33,570 nucleotides of DNA from Eubacteriales bacterium. Its GTDB lineage: Bacteria > Bacillota > Clostridia > Lachnospirales > Lachnospiraceae. Location of the stretch: contig JAUNNP010000013.1 of NCBI GenBank assembly GCA_030531385.1, forward strand, positions 3,678-37,247. Reading direction: 5' to 3'. A program made the position numbers and the translations under genes. The notes below the pieces were generated by a model. It searched no databases and was not told the DNA's origin. It saw only the letters and a list, made by a program, of their open reading frames with translations. Of the stretch, positions 15,998-25,535 are shown in pieces (position 1 is the first letter of the stretch; each line of letters begins with the position of its first letter).

Positions 15998-16041
15998 TTG
16001 ATATTTGCTTCTCGATGCTGTACAATGAACTTGTTGTATAC
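15998..16041 (+). promoter_or_regulatory. Promoter and operator of the GntR regulator gene
   Basis: TTGATA (15998-16003), a 17-nt spacer and TACAAT (16021-16026) form the promoter. GTTGTATAC (16033-16041) covers the start point, consistent with negative autoregulation by the FCD-type protein encoded just downstream. Confidence 0.65.
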
Positions 16042-16068
16042 ATCAGGTATTGAAGGACGATATTTATA

Positions 16069-16761
16069 ATGACAAAATCAAACAGCAATATTAAAAATCA
16101 GGCTTATGAGCTCTTAAAGGAGCGTCTTATCAACTGCGTTTATGCTCCGGGTTCATTTCTTAATGAAGCAATGCTCGCCGAGGAGCTTGGTTGCAGCCGC
16201 ACTCCCATCCGTGAAGCTATAAGCAGACTTGAGATCGACCAGCTTGTGAAGGTCGTTCCTAAGAAAGGCATATATGTCTCTGACATTTCACTCAGTGATG
16301 TTCAGCAGATATTTCAGACCCGTCTTGAAATAGAGCCTATGGCCGTAAGGATGACCGCTGGCCGCATCCCTGAGGAGTCGCTCTATTTATTAAGGGAGAA
16401 GTTTGCCGGTGATATCAAGGATATAAAGAACAGTTTCAGACTCGATACCGCAATGCATCTTTATATAATAGAAAACTGCGGCAACAGATATATCATAGAC
16501 ATGATGAAACGTGTATTTGAAGACAATACGCGAGTTATCATTTCCAGCAAGCAAAACCAGGTACAGATACATGACGCCAAGGCTGAGCATATCGAGATCC
16601 TTGACGCGCTTATTGACAAGGATGTGGAAAAGGCCGCCGAACTGATGCGGGTGCATGTTGAAAGTTGCCGCAGGGCCGCACTTGATTATTTCTATAACAA
16701 TGCCTCTTCCGAGGGCTCTTCTCTCGCGGCATATCAGGATATTCTGGATAAAATCAAGTAA
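16069..16761 (+). CDS. GntR-family regulator, FadR/FCD subfamily
   Basis: The 230-aa product has an N-terminal winged HTH (about residues 8-75): KNQAYELLKERLINCVYAPG, LNEAMLAEELGCSRTPIREA, then ISRLEIDQLVKVVPKKGIYV. The all-helical FCD ligand domain (about 85-215) has FQTRLEIEPMAVRM, a DTAMHLYIIENCGN segment and AEHIEILDALIDKD, with His/Asp residues suited to a metal-assisted carboxylate site. FCD regulators usually sense sugar acids or other organic acids. It diverges from the uptake operon and lies 86 nt before the dehydratase gene on its own strand. The two GTATAC operators imply control of uptake and of itself. The start has only a weak ribosome binding site (GAAGGACG, 15 nt upstream). 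Confidence 0.9.
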   Translation: MTKSNSNIKNQAYELLKERLINCVYAPGSFLNEAMLAEELGCSRTPIREAISRLEIDQLVKVVPKKGIYVSDISLSDVQQIFQTRLEIEPMAVRMTAGRIPEESLYLLREKFAGDIKDIKNSFRLDTAMHLYIIENCGNRYIIDMMKRVFEDNTRVIISSKQNQVQIHDAKAEHIEILDALIDKDVEKAAELMRVHVESCRRAALDYFYNNASSEGSSLAAYQDILDKIK

Positions 16762-16771
16762 TACAGACAGG

Positions 16772-16800
16772 TTGACATTTTCCTTTATGAATGTTTTAAT
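16772..16800 (+). promoter_or_regulatory. Promoter of the dehydratase gene
   Basis: TTGACA (16772-16777), a 17-nt spacer and TTTAAT (16795-16800) lie in the gntR-ilvD gap. The dehydratase therefore can be expressed independently of gntR. No GTATAC operator was found beside it. Confidence 0.55.
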
Positions 16801-16847
16801 GCTTAGATGCAATCCAAATCCACAAATATATCAAAGGAGCTTTTATA

Positions 16848-18509
16848 ATGAGAAGTGATAATGTTAAGGCCGGCATGCAGCAGGCACCGGCAAGGTCCTT
16901 ATTCCGTGCTCTCGGCATGACCGACGAGGAGCTCGAGAGGCCTCTTATCGGTGTCGTATGCTCATACAACGAGATCGTACCGGGTCACATGCATCTTGAT
17001 AAGCTTTGCGCAGCAGTAAAGCGCGGCGTTGAGCTTGCAGGCGGAACACCTGTTGAATTCCCGGCAATCGCTGTCTGCGACGGCATCGCGATGGGACACA
17101 TCGGAATGAAGTACTCTCTCGTTACACGTGATCTTATCGCGGATTCCACAGAGTGTATGGCACTTGCGCACCAGTTCGACGGACTCGTTATGATCCCGAA
17201 CTGCGATAAGAATGTTCCGGGTCTCCTCATGGCAGCTGCCCGTCTTAACATTCCTACTATATTTGTAAGCGGCGGCCCGATGCTCGCAGGCCATGTTGCA
17301 GGCGAGAAGCGCAGCCTTTCAAGCATCTTTGAGGCAGTCGGCGCACATGCCGCAGGCACCCTTTCAGAAGAAGGCGTTCAGGAGTTTGTTGACAATGTAT
17401 GTCCGACCTGCGGCTCCTGCTCAGGCATGTATACCGCAAACAGCATGAACTGCCTTACCGAGGTGCTCGGCATGGGACTTCAGGGCAACGGTACCATCCC
17501 GGCTGTATATTCACAGCGTCTCATCCTCGCAAAGCATGCGGGCATGAAGATCATGGAACTCGTAAAGAATAACATCTGCCCCCGCGACATCATGACTGAG
17601 AAGGCTTTCCGCAACGCGCTCACCATGGATATGGCTCTCGGCTGTTCAACAAACAGCATGCTTCATCTTCCGGCTATCGCTCATGAGGCAGGTGTTGACC
17701 TCAACATCGACATGGCCAATCCGATCAGTGAGAAGACTCCTAACCTCTGCCATCTCGCACCGGCAGGCCCGACCTACATGGAGGACCTCAACGAGGCCGG
17801 CGGCATCTATGCAGTTATGAAGGAGATCAGCAAGCTCGGTCTGCTCAACCTCGACTGCATCACAGTTACAGGCAAGACTGTAGGCGAGAATATTGCAAAT
17901 GCTGAAAACCGCAACCCCGCCGTCATCCGCACTATTGATAATCCATATTCCAGGACAGGCGGACTTGCTGTCCTTCACGGAAACCTTGCTCCGGACGGCT
18001 GCGTCGTAAAGCGTTCGGCTGTTGCTCCTGAGATGCTTAAGAACACCGGCACCGCACGAGTATTCGACGGCGAGGAGGACGCTATCGCCGCTATCAAGGG
18101 CGGCAAGATCGTGGCAGGCGACGTTGTCGTTATCCGCTACGAGGGACCTAAGGGAGGCCCGGGTATGCGTGAAATGCTGAACCCGACCTCAGCCATTGTC
18201 GGAATGGGACTTGGCTCTTCTGTCGCTCTTATCACTGACGGCCGCTTCTCAGGCGCATCAAGAGGCGCCGCTATCGGACATGTCTGCCCGGAGGCTGCAC
18301 AGGGCGGTCCTATCGGCCTTATTAAGGACGGCGACATCATTGATATCGACATCAACAACTACAGCATCAATCTCCGTGTTTCCGATGAGGAGCTCGCAGA
18401 GCGTAAAAAGAGCTGGAAGCCTGTCGAGAAGCCTCTCACAGGCTACTTAAAGCGCTACGCTTCTGTTGTATGCGGTGCCAATACGGGTGCTATCTTGCAG
18501 GGCAATTAA
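16848..18509 (+). CDS. ilvD: Dihydroxy-acid dehydratase, IlvD/EDD family
   Basis: The 553-aa enzyme dehydrates 2,3-dihydroxy acids; IlvD converts dihydroxyisovalerate and dihydroxymethylvalerate to 2-keto acids in valine and isoleucine synthesis. Fe-S ligands are visible as Cys119 ([11 protein letters not shown]) and Cys188 ([16 protein letters not shown]). The C-terminal [19 protein letters not shown] and [17 protein letters not shown] motifs are canonical. Length and motifs fit true IlvD. However, the neighbours are a sugar ABC transporter, an FCD-GntR regulator, an amidohydrolase and a cupin, not ilv genes, so a sugar-acid dehydratase of the same family remains possible. The ribosome binding site is AAAGGAG. 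A perfect terminator follows the TAA. Confidence 0.88.
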   Translation: MRSDNVKAGMQQAPARSLFRALGMTDEELERPLIGVVCSYNEIVPGHMHLDKLCAAVKRGVELAGGTPVEFPAIAVCDGIAMGHIGMKYSLVTRDLIADSTECMALAHQFDGLVMIPNCDKNVPGLLMAAARLNIPTIFVSGGPMLAGHVAGEKRSLSSIFEAVGAHAAGTLSEEGVQEFVDNVCPTCGSCSGMYTANSMNCLTEVLGMGLQGNGTIPAVYSQRLILAKHAGMKIMELVKNNICPRDIMTEKAFRNALTMDMALGCSTNSMLHLPAIAHEAGVDLNIDMANPISEKTPNLCHLAPAGPTYMEDLNEAGGIYAVMKEISKLGLLNLDCITVTGKTVGENIANAENRNPAVIRTIDNPYSRTGGLAVLHGNLAPDGCVVKRSAVAPEMLKNTGTARVFDGEEDAIAAIKGGKIVAGDVVVIRYEGPKGGPGMREMLNPTSAIVGMGLGSSVALITDGRFSGASRGAAIGHVCPEAAQGGPIGLIKDGDIIDIDINNYSINLRVSDEELAERKKSWKPVEKPLTGYLKRYASVVCGANTGAILQGN

Positions 18510-18515
18510 ATATTC

Positions 18516-18548
18516 AAAAATCCCGCGGGACTTTCCCGCGGGATTTTT
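18516..18548. terminator. Rho-independent terminator after ilvD
   Basis: A perfect 15-bp stem (AAAAATCCCGCGGGA and its complement) with a 3-nt CTT loop ends in a T run on both strands, so it can act bidirectionally. It starts 6 nt after the ilvD stop. Confidence 0.92.
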
Positions 18549-18567
18549 ATAATTTGGGAGCCTAAAA

Positions 18568-18589
18568 CCCACTACCCTTGGGTAGTGGG
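18568..18589. repeat. Perfect 10-bp hairpin in intergenic region
   Basis: CCCACTACCC-TT-GGGTAGTGGG folds into a tight hairpin without a T tract. It resembles the subterminal hairpins of IS200/IS605-type elements or small non-autonomous derivatives, but no transposase or partner end is visible. Confidence 0.5.
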
Positions 18590-18612
18590 ATATAAGCGAC
18601 CTTCGCAAACTA

Positions 18613-18646
18613 TATTTTACCAAAACAGTAGTGCTTCAGTAAAATA
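18613..18646. repeat. 8-bp inverted repeat with 18-nt loop
   Basis: TATTTTAC (18613-18620) pairs with GTAAAATA (18639-18646). It lies between the ilvD terminator region and the 27-nt hairpin element. Function unknown. Confidence 0.35.
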
Positions 18647-18648
18647 GA

Positions 18649-18696
18649 GTGTCAGAGGGGTGTCACGGGGTGTCAAAAGAACCGTCCCCCTGACAC
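18649..18696. repeat. 27-nt dispersed hairpin element, copy 2, with nested GTGTCA repeats
   Basis: The 27-nt core (18670-18696) has GTGTCA/TGACAC arms and the GAACCGTCCC loop shared with the copy at 7054-7080. An additional GTGTCAG-A-GGGG at 18649 can pair with the same CCCC-CTGACAC arm, and a third TGTCA lies between, so alternative hairpins are possible. It sits 9 nt beyond the stop of the adhesin-like gene. Confidence 0.6.
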
Positions 18697-18704
18697 CCTT
18701 ATTA

Positions 18705-21700
18705 TTAAATATCAATTCTTTTTCCGTCTGCATCCACCCTGTGGCCATCAGGTGTGGTCATGTTCTTATAGAGCACTCCAAGCAGGTTCAGGTCGGTGCT
18801 GCCGGTGCCGTCCTCAAAGAAGTACATAGCGCCGTCGATTTCTCTCCAGCCTGTTGCCATCTCTCCGAGAGTTCCGTCAGAGCTCCTATTGAGATAGAAG
18901 GTGTTGCCGTAGGCGTTGGTAAACCATCCGGTCTTCATGAGGGTATCCTCACCGAAGTAGAACCAGCCGCTAGTATGCTGGCCAAGCTCCGCATGCGCAT
19001 AAGGATTGTAAACCTTAAGCCAGCCCTTGTTGTAAGGCTCTCCGCCAACAAGGTACTGCCATGCGCCGTCAACAGTGCTTCCGTCAGGCCTGTAACCCGT
19101 GGTGCCTGCAAGCGGCGAAGCAGCGCTGCCCATAGGAAGGTAAGCTGTTCCGTCGATCACTCTCAGGCCGTTTCCTATCATGAGTCCCGGTATGAACTTC
19201 CATTCACCGTTCACTCCGGATATGCTCGTATCGCCCATAGGTCCGATTATACGCTCTGCGTTGCCAATCGTACTGCTTTCTCCCGACGATCCGCCGCCGG
19301 ATGACGGAACAGGTGCAGGAGGTGTCGGCGGTGTCGGAGCCGGTACAGCGATCCAGTATGCGTAAAGTGTTATCACGCTGCCGCCTGCTGTAAAGCTTAC
19401 AGTCTTATTGGCTGTGCCATCTGCCGCATAATACTGCGCGCCGCCTCCATTTTCAGCCGTATAGTAGCCGCCGAAGGTGTAGCCGTCCCTTACCGGAAGC
19501 TTATCTGCTGTAAGGTCCGGAAGGAGCTCGCTCACTCCATCTACGACCTGGATGATCACAGGCTCGGCTGTTCCGGACATGGCTCCGCCTGCATCGTTAA
19601 ATACAAACATGATCTCGCTTATATCAGGAATCTCATACCAGAGCGCGTAAAGCGTTATGGTCGCATCCGGGATATCCCAGTCCACATAGCTTACGCCGTC
19701 GACCTCGTAGTACTGAACTCCCGTTCCGTCAGGTCCTGTGTAGTAGCCCATGAATACATAGCCCTGCTTGGTCGGTACCGGGACATCCGGTGCATTAAGG
19801 CCATAGTAAGCCTCTGTGGTTTCTGAGCCCACAGCTCCTACGCCGCCCTGAAGGTCGAAGCTTATGGTCGTCGACTTCGGCTGCCAGTAAGCATAAAGCG
19901 TCATGTCATCCGTAACGACCGGAGCCGAATCCGCTACAGCTCCCGATGCATCATAGAACTGTACGCCTTCCCCGTATGCCTCTGCATAGTAACCAAGGAA
20001 GTTGTAGCCTGTCATTGTCGGAGGATCTATAGCTGCTGCCGGCCTGGTATCCTGGGTAACGAGCGTATATGCGTCTCCGCCTAATCCGCCCTGTCTGTCA
20101 AGGGTGATGAATGCAGAGCCGTTCTCATACCAGAATGCATATGCTGTCGAATCAGTCTCCAGCTCATAAATTACATCATTAACTCCGTCAGGACCATAGT
20201 ACTGAATGCCCTGTCCGTTCTTTTCTGAGTAGTAGCCGCCGAAGGTATAGCCCGCCTTTGTCGGAAGCGCCGCCTCATCGATATCCTCAAGGTACTCTCC
20301 GTAGTAAGCATTGCGGCTTGTTACCGTGTCCGCGGTCGTCGTGCCGCCTTCCATTTCAAGCTTAAGCTTATGTGTGATGACAGCCCAGTCCGCATAAAGC
20401 GTCAGGGTGTCATAACCTGAAGGAAGCTTAAACGCCGTGTTCGGCACCGGAGCCGCCGTCGGATCCGACGGGTCTGCCGTGTAATAATATACATATGTCC
20501 ACTCGAAGTTATCATCAAACTCGATATCGTAGTAGCCATTAAATGTATAGCCCGTAAGTGTCGGCGCCTTTATCGGATTGCCCGAGACGTCCGTAGCGAC
20601 CGGTGCAGGAAGGCCCGGTGTGCCTAATTCAACGCTTAATCCGCCTTCTCCGCCCAGGTTGTCGAAGAAGATGAGCATATCTACATCTGCCCACTGCGCG
20701 TAGAGCGTTTTATCTTCGGTAAATTCTGAATAGCCCCATCCTTCGCCTTCGGAACCAAAGTACTGGGTACCTTCAAACAAATTAGGAGAATCGAAGTATC
20801 CGATAAAGGCCTTGTTTCCGTTTGTCGGAACTGTGACCTTAGGAAGCGGTTCACCGTATACAACATTGACCGTTCTATCTCCGCCGGTGCCGCCGTTATC
20901 ATCAAGAGTCAGCGTCACTGTGATGCCCTTCCATGCAGCATAAAGCGTGATGTCACTGCTTATCGCGGTGGCCGCCGCAGCTGTTGTCACCTTGCCGTCC
21001 GCACCGTAATACTTCTTTGCCTTGCTTGTGTCTGTTCCGTCATAATAGCCGAGGAAGGTATAGTTAGCCCTCTGCGGAATGCTGCCAAGATCAGCCTTAG
21101 GCACACTGTCCTTTTCCAGCTGTACCGCTGCCGGTCCGCCGCTTCCGCCCTGATTATCAAAGCTCATGGTGACTGTCGGGATCGGGACCCAGTATGCGAT
21201 GGCAGTACTGTTTTCGGTAAATGCTGTCACATAGGTGCTTTTGCCGTCAGCGCTGTAATACTGTGTGCCTGTCGGATTGCCGGATGAGTCTATGCCGGAG
21301 TAGTATCCGCCAAAGGTGTAACCGGTGCGGGTCGGAAGCTGAGCCTTGGTAAGATTTCCAAGAGGCTGTCCATAGGTCGCATCGACTTTTGTCACGCCTT
21401 CCGGTAAGGTTCCGCTGTTTGCATCAAATGTCAGGGTGTAGGTATTTGCCTCCCAGCCCGCATACAGCATCAGCGTGTCAACTTCAGGTACTTTCACACC
21501 TGATACTGCCTTAATTGCGCCGGTACCATCTGCATTTTCGGCTACATAGTACGTTGTAGTTGTGGCCGTATCATAGTAGCCGGTAAATCTATAGCCTGTC
21601 ATTGACGGAGCATTTATTGGCGCGTCCGTGCTGTCCACTACAGCCGGTAAATCCGTGCCCGCAAGGCCAATCACCGGAATGGAAGGTCCGCCAGTGCCTC

Positions 21701-24700
21701 CATTATTATCAAAGCTTATCTGTACGTCGTTCTCTATCCACTGTGCGAAAAGCTCGGTGTCAGCAGTAAATTCGGAAATGCCAATGCCGGCACCCGTAGA
21801 GTCATAGTACTGTGTTCCCTCGAACAACTTTCCCGAAGTGTAATATCCGATAAAGATATAGCCTGGCTTTATCGGAAGATCTCCGGCTGTTGTAAGGTTT
21901 TTAAGTGCACTTCCGTAGGTCGCATTGACCTCTGTAACATTTCCATCTGTTCCGCCATTCGCGTTAAGCGTAAGCTTGTAGGTATCAGCCTTCCAGCCCG
22001 CATAAAGGGTGATGTCGCTGTTTACCTCAGCAGCACCGCTTGCCTGGTATCCGTCCTCCCTATAATACTGATTTGCCGCAGTTGCAGCTGTGTCTGTATA
22101 GTAACCTGTAAAGCTATAGCCTAGCTTCTCAGGTAATGGGAAGATAGGGTTCTTAGGAAAGCTTCCCTTTGTAGCCGATACATTTCCGGGTCCGCCTGTA
22201 CCGCCCATGTCATTAAACATTACATTGACTGCAGGGATCTGGATCCATCGTGCGTAAGCTACACCGTTATTATCAAGATCATATACTTGGGTTCCGGTTC
22301 CGTCAGCTGTATAGTACCTGGTGCCTGTGCCGTCAGGGTTTTCATAGAAACCAGCGAAGGTATATCCTTCACGTGTCGGTGCCCAGTCTGATCCGATAGT
22401 AGTAAGGTCAGGAACCTGCTCGCCATATGTGACATCTACCATGGTCGCCCTTCCGGCATTCCCATTGTTCGGGTCAAGAGTCAGCTTATAGCTATTTGCC
22501 GTCCACGATGCATAGAGCGTTAAGTCGCTGCTTATAGCCGCAGCCGCAGCCTTTGCAGCCGCAGTAGCACTTCCGGTCTCATCATAGTAGAGCTTGCCGC
22601 TGCCATCGGCTGCCGTATTGTAACCGCCGAAGGTATAGCCCGGGCGGTCCGGAACCTTAACACTAGGTTTCTCCGCTCCTACTATAATGCCCTCGTAAAG
22701 GGTTACAGGAGCTTCTCCGCCGCTTCCGCCGCGGTCGTCAAAGCTTACGGTATACTTTGTCTTCGGGGTCCACTGAGCGTAGAACGCTTTGGTAACTCCG
22801 TCAAACCCAAATGTACCGAGACCGTCGGCATTGTAGAACAAAGTGCCGCTTCCGTCTTCTTTAGTGTTAAAGCCTGCGAAATTGTAGCCCTTTCTTACCG
22901 GGATCTGATCTGTTTCAAGTGTCGGCATCACTACATTTACGGTTCCAATAACATTCTTGACTGAGCTTCCGTCGCTGTACTCTCCGCCATTTGGATAAAG
23001 CTCCACACTCTCAGTCATTGGCTCCCATCTCGCATAGAGATTGAGCGTGGTCGTCTTTTTCGGAAGAGTCCTTCCCACGGCAACGTAGAGAGTATCTGTA
23101 TAATACATGGTGCCGCCGCTTTCGTACGGCGTGTCAAAGTAACCGAGGAATTTATAATTATGTCTCCTTGGTATGCTGTACTTCAATGGGTCACTGATGT
23201 CAGGCAGCACCTGCTTGTCAGCCCCTTCCGATCCCTTTATAATCCAGCTCGCCGGATTCGGTCCGCCCGTTCCGCCGTTTCCGTAAAAGTTTACGGTCAC
23301 TATGTTCTCCGCCCAGTTCGCATGGAGTGTGAGCTCACCGGTGTCTGCGCCGTGCTTAAGCACAGTGCTGCCGCCACAGTCAGCATTGTAATACTGAGTG
23401 CCCGTAGCAGTAATTCCGGTATAGTAGCCGGTAAAGGTATAGCCTGTCCTTGTCGGCGCCGTAATATCCGGAAGAACTTCTCCGATATAGGCTGTTATCT
23501 CCTCGGTACCGTCTTTACCGCCATCCTGATCAAAGGTGATAGTCACGGACCTTGACTGCCAGTAAGCATAGAGCGTCGTATCCTTGCTTATCTTAAAGGG
23601 CTTTGCAGCCTCCACTACAGCACCGTACTTATCATAGTACTGCGTTCCGGTTCCCATTCTTCCCGAATAATAGCCCATGAACTCACAGCCTGATTTAGTC
23701 GGAGTCGGATTTACCCGGTTGTTTATCTCCTCATTGTCACTAAACTCAAGCACCAGGCTGCCGCTGCCTGTACCGCCGTCATTGTCAAAGGTAAGCTTAT
23801 TCTTAGGCTTCAGGATCCAGTATGCGTAAAGTCCGTAGTCCTGGATCTTATCCGTATCGAGGGCGGTGACATCCATATTCCTTATCGCAACCGAGCTCGC
23901 CGCATAGTACTGCCTGCCCTGTCCATTCTCGTGTGTGAAATAACCGCCAAAGATATAGCCGGGTCTGGTCGGTGCCACTACCTGCGGCATCAGCCTGTCA
24001 AAGACAGCATTGGCAGTGGAGGTCTCCGGAACAGCCGTATGATCTCCCGTGTCATTATTAAACTTGATCGTATATGTATTTGCCTTCCAGTACGCATACA
24101 CGGTAATGATACCGCCTGTCTGAAGGTGCACGTTCTGTCCCTTGCCGTTTGCGTCATAGAAGCAAATGCCGGCTCCGTCCTCCTCTGTGTAGAAGCCGCT
24201 GAAGGTATAGCCGCTTCTGGTCGGGATTTCGCCCGAATAAAGGTCCTCAAGCTGACGGAGGCCCGAGCTTATAAGGTAAATGGTCCTGGTCCTCGGGGTC
24301 ACTGCGGTATGAGACACAAACTTAATGGTGCAGGTCTCCGATGCCCATTGTGCATAGACAGTGATGTCGCCTGTGACCGGAGTATTGAAATCATACTGAG
24401 TCGTGCAGGCACTCGTCGTGTACCAGCCGCCAAATTCATATGGTACTGCATCAGTCTTCGGGCTTCCGGGATCAGCTGCCTTCTGTCCGTAAACTACAGA
24501 CTGGATAGCCGGAACCTGTCCGTAGCCATTGGTATCAAAGCGCACCGAATACTTCTTAAGATCATAGTAAATGTTGATCACGGTGCTGCCGTCCTCTGCC
24601 ACTGCAGCCTGCTGGAAGCTTCTTGCCTCATAATACGCTGGAATGTCCTTGGCCGGTGTTGCCGCTGCCTGAGTAGGAGTTCCTACCTCACCATACAGAA

Positions 24701-25526
24701 TCTCGCTCTTATTGAGGTCGTACTTTGTAATGTCACTTATATTCTGCCAGTAGTGATTTACCGTATACCTGGCCGAAGCCACCCATCTGGACTCTGCGGG
24801 CAGATAATAATACCTTCCTTTTATCTCAGCGCCGTAGCTTACAACGGTCGGATTGCTCATAGTCGCGATATTCATAGGCTCATTATATGGCCTGTAGGCA
24901 TGAAGTACCGTAGAATCATCCGCAGAGTCAGCTGCCGGCTTGTGATTTGCATAGTCATACTTCGCATTATCAAAGTACACGACCTCATCCTTAGGATTAT
25001 CCAGCGCGATGTCATAGACATTATAACCGGCACTATTTACGGGCGCGGAACTGAAAGACCCTGCAACTACCGAGCCTCCGTCTATGATTATGCTGCCGCA
25101 ATTATCCTTCGGAACATTTGATGTTCCGCCATAGGCTCCGACACCGATATCGTCAGGCGCAGCAGAAAGCTGTTTGGTTTTTCCGGCTTTGGCATTTACC
25201 ACTCCGCCCATAATACGGATATTCTTACAGGTTTCCTGTACCGTGTAGCTGCCGTTTACCTTACGTGCGCTGCTGCCGCCGCCGATGCCGGCTCCGTTGT
25301 AGCCGCCGACTGCCCTTACCGAACCTCCGCTGATGGTGATATTTTCAGCGATGCCGTTCAGGGCCGCACCGATACCTGCCGCGCCGTCACAGCCGTTTAC
25401 GTTCACGATTCCGCCGCTTATGGTGATGTTTCTTGCGCAGCCGTTACTGCCGAAGTCTCCGAGCTTGATTCCAGTGCTGTCCCCATCGACGCTGCCGCCG
25501 CCGATTCCGGCACCTCCGCTTTTCAC
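18705..25526 (-). CDS. Giant InlB-repeat surface protein, C-terminal part after in-frame stop
   Basis: The 2273-aa open frame continues the frame of 25536-27641 after a TAA; three codons separate that stop from a GTG at 25526. Residues 1 to about 130 continue the GGAGIGGG/ITISGG beta-helix-like repeats. A MucBP-like segment follows, and then 20 InlB B-repeat-like units average 87 aa (about 323-2061). Each has an F/L-D-x-x-GG strand, GYTFxGYYxxxxGxGxQYY and a closing LYAxW. A Pro/Ser/Gly linker (APTPPTPPAPVPSSGGGSSG) leads to wall-binding repeats (about 2120-2273; GWFYFGEDTLMKTGWFTN, ATGWREIDGAMYFFEDG). This would be the exposed stalk and anchor of an adhesin. As a separate polypeptide it lacks a signal peptide and could not be exported, so either the gene is broken or the stop is bypassed. 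Confidence 0.85.
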   Translation of the reverse strand: MKSGGAGIGGGSVDGDSTGIKLGDFGSNGCARNITISGGIVNVNGCDGAAGIGAALNGIAENITISGGSVRAVGGYNGAGIGGGSSARKVNGSYTVQETCKNIRIMGGVVNAKAGKTKQLSAAPDDIGVGAYGGTSNVPKDNCGSIIIDGGSVVAGSFSSAPVNSAGYNVYDIALDNPKDEVVYFDNAKYDYANHKPAADSADDSTVLHAYRPYNEPMNIATMSNPTVVSYGAEIKGRYYYLPAESRWVASARYTVNHYWQNISDITKYDLNKSEILYGEVGTPTQAAATPAKDIPAYYEARSFQQAAVAEDGSTVINIYYDLKKYSVRFDTNGYGQVPAIQSVVYGQKAADPGSPKTDAVPYEFGGWYTTSACTTQYDFNTPVTGDITVYAQWASETCTIKFVSHTAVTPRTRTIYLISSGLRQLEDLYSGEIPTRSGYTFSGFYTEEDGAGICFYDANGKGQNVHLQTGGIITVYAYWKANTYTIKFNNDTGDHTAVPETSTANAVFDRLMPQVVAPTRPGYIFGGYFTHENGQGRQYYAASSVAIRNMDVTALDTDKIQDYGLYAYWILKPKNKLTFDNDGGTGSGSLVLEFSDNEEINNRVNPTPTKSGCEFMGYYSGRMGTGTQYYDKYGAVVEAAKPFKISKDTTLYAYWQSRSVTITFDQDGGKDGTEEITAYIGEVLPDITAPTRTGYTFTGYYTGITATGTQYYNADCGGSTVLKHGADTGELTLHANWAENIVTVNFYGNGGTGGPNPASWIIKGSEGADKQVLPDISDPLKYSIPRRHNYKFLGYFDTPYESGGTMYYTDTLYVAVGRTLPKKTTTLNLYARWEPMTESVELYPNGGEYSDGSSVKNVIGTVNVVMPTLETDQIPVRKGYNFAGFNTKEDGSGTLFYNADGLGTFGFDGVTKAFYAQWTPKTKYTVSFDDRGGSGGEAPVTLYEGIIVGAEKPSVKVPDRPGYTFGGYNTAADGSGKLYYDETGSATAAAKAAAAAISSDLTLYASWTANSYKLTLDPNNGNAGRATMVDVTYGEQVPDLTTIGSDWAPTREGYTFAGFYENPDGTGTRYYTADGTGTQVYDLDNNGVAYARWIQIPAVNVMFNDMGGTGGPGNVSATKGSFPKNPIFPLPEKLGYSFTGYYTDTAATAANQYYREDGYQASGAAEVNSDITLYAGWKADTYKLTLNANGGTDGNVTEVNATYGSALKNLTTAGDLPIKPGYIFIGYYTSGKLFEGTQYYDSTGAGIGISEFTADTELFAQWIENDVQISFDNNGGTGGPSIPVIGLAGTDLPAVVDSTDAPINAPSMTGYRFTGYYDTATTTTYYVAENADGTGAIKAVSGVKVPEVDTLMLYAGWEANTYTLTFDANSGTLPEGVTKVDATYGQPLGNLTKAQLPTRTGYTFGGYYSGIDSSGNPTGTQYYSADGKSTYVTAFTENSTAIAYWVPIPTVTMSFDNQGGSGGPAAVQLEKDSVPKADLGSIPQRANYTFLGYYDGTDTSKAKKYYGADGKVTTAAAATAISSDITLYAAWKGITVTLTLDDNGGTGGDRTVNVVYGEPLPKVTVPTNGNKAFIGYFDSPNLFEGTQYFGSEGEGWGYSEFTEDKTLYAQWADVDMLIFFDNLGGEGGLSVELGTPGLPAPVATDVSGNPIKAPTLTGYTFNGYYDIEFDDNFEWTYVYYYTADPSDPTAAPVPNTAFKLPSGYDTLTLYADWAVITHKLKLEMEGGTTTADTVTSRNAYYGEYLEDIDEAALPTKAGYTFGGYYSEKNGQGIQYYGPDGVNDVIYELETDSTAYAFWYENGSAFITLDRQGGLGGDAYTLVTQDTRPAAAIDPPTMTGYNFLGYYAEAYGEGVQFYDASGAVADSAPVVTDDMTLYAYWQPKSTTISFDLQGGVGAVGSETTEAYYGLNAPDVPVPTKQGYVFMGYYTGPDGTGVQYYEVDGVSYVDWDIPDATITLYALWYEIPDISEIMFVFNDAGGAMSGTAEPVIIQVVDGVSELLPDLTADKLPVRDGYTFGGYYTAENGGGAQYYAADGTANKTVSFTAGGSVITLYAYWIAVPAPTPPTPPAPVPSSGGGSSGESSTIGNAERIIGPMGDTSISGVNGEWKFIPGLMIGNGLRVIDGTAYLPMGSAASPLAGTTGYRPDGSTVDGAWQYLVGGEPYNKGWLKVYNPYAHAELGQHTSGWFYFGEDTLMKTGWFTNAYGNTFYLNRSSDGTLGEMATGWREIDGAMYFFEDGTGSTDLNLLGVLYKNMTTPDGHRVDADGKRIDI
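19344..24558 (-). repeat. 20 tandem InlB-type B-repeats, about 87 aa each
   Basis: Twenty units are countable by their closing LYAxW/AYARW/LYAQW motifs. From repeat 9 they fall into blocks of four (about 22491-21444, 21443-20378 and 20377-19344, each about 1.03-1.07 kb). Position-matched repeats are most alike: 11 with 15 (LFEGTQYY / LFEGTQYF), 12 with 16 (INAPSMTGY / IKAPTLTGY), 10 with 14, and 9 with 13. The third block is more diverged. Confidence 0.75.
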
Positions 25527-25535
25527 CGCCAGATT

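Noticed and set aside
18568-18589. Intact IS200/IS605 element
   Set aside because: Only one hairpin is present, with no TnpA or TnpB frame on either side.
19344-24558. CRISPR or satellite DNA reading of the long repeat region
   Set aside because: The repeats are conserved at protein level with diverged DNA and a period near 260 nt inside one frame, which is a domain array.
23931-25121. 396-codon open frame on the plus strand opposite the adhesin gene
   Set aside because: It lies antisense to repetitive coding DNA, has no ribosome binding site and no recognisable domain. The minus-strand frame has clear repeat motifs.
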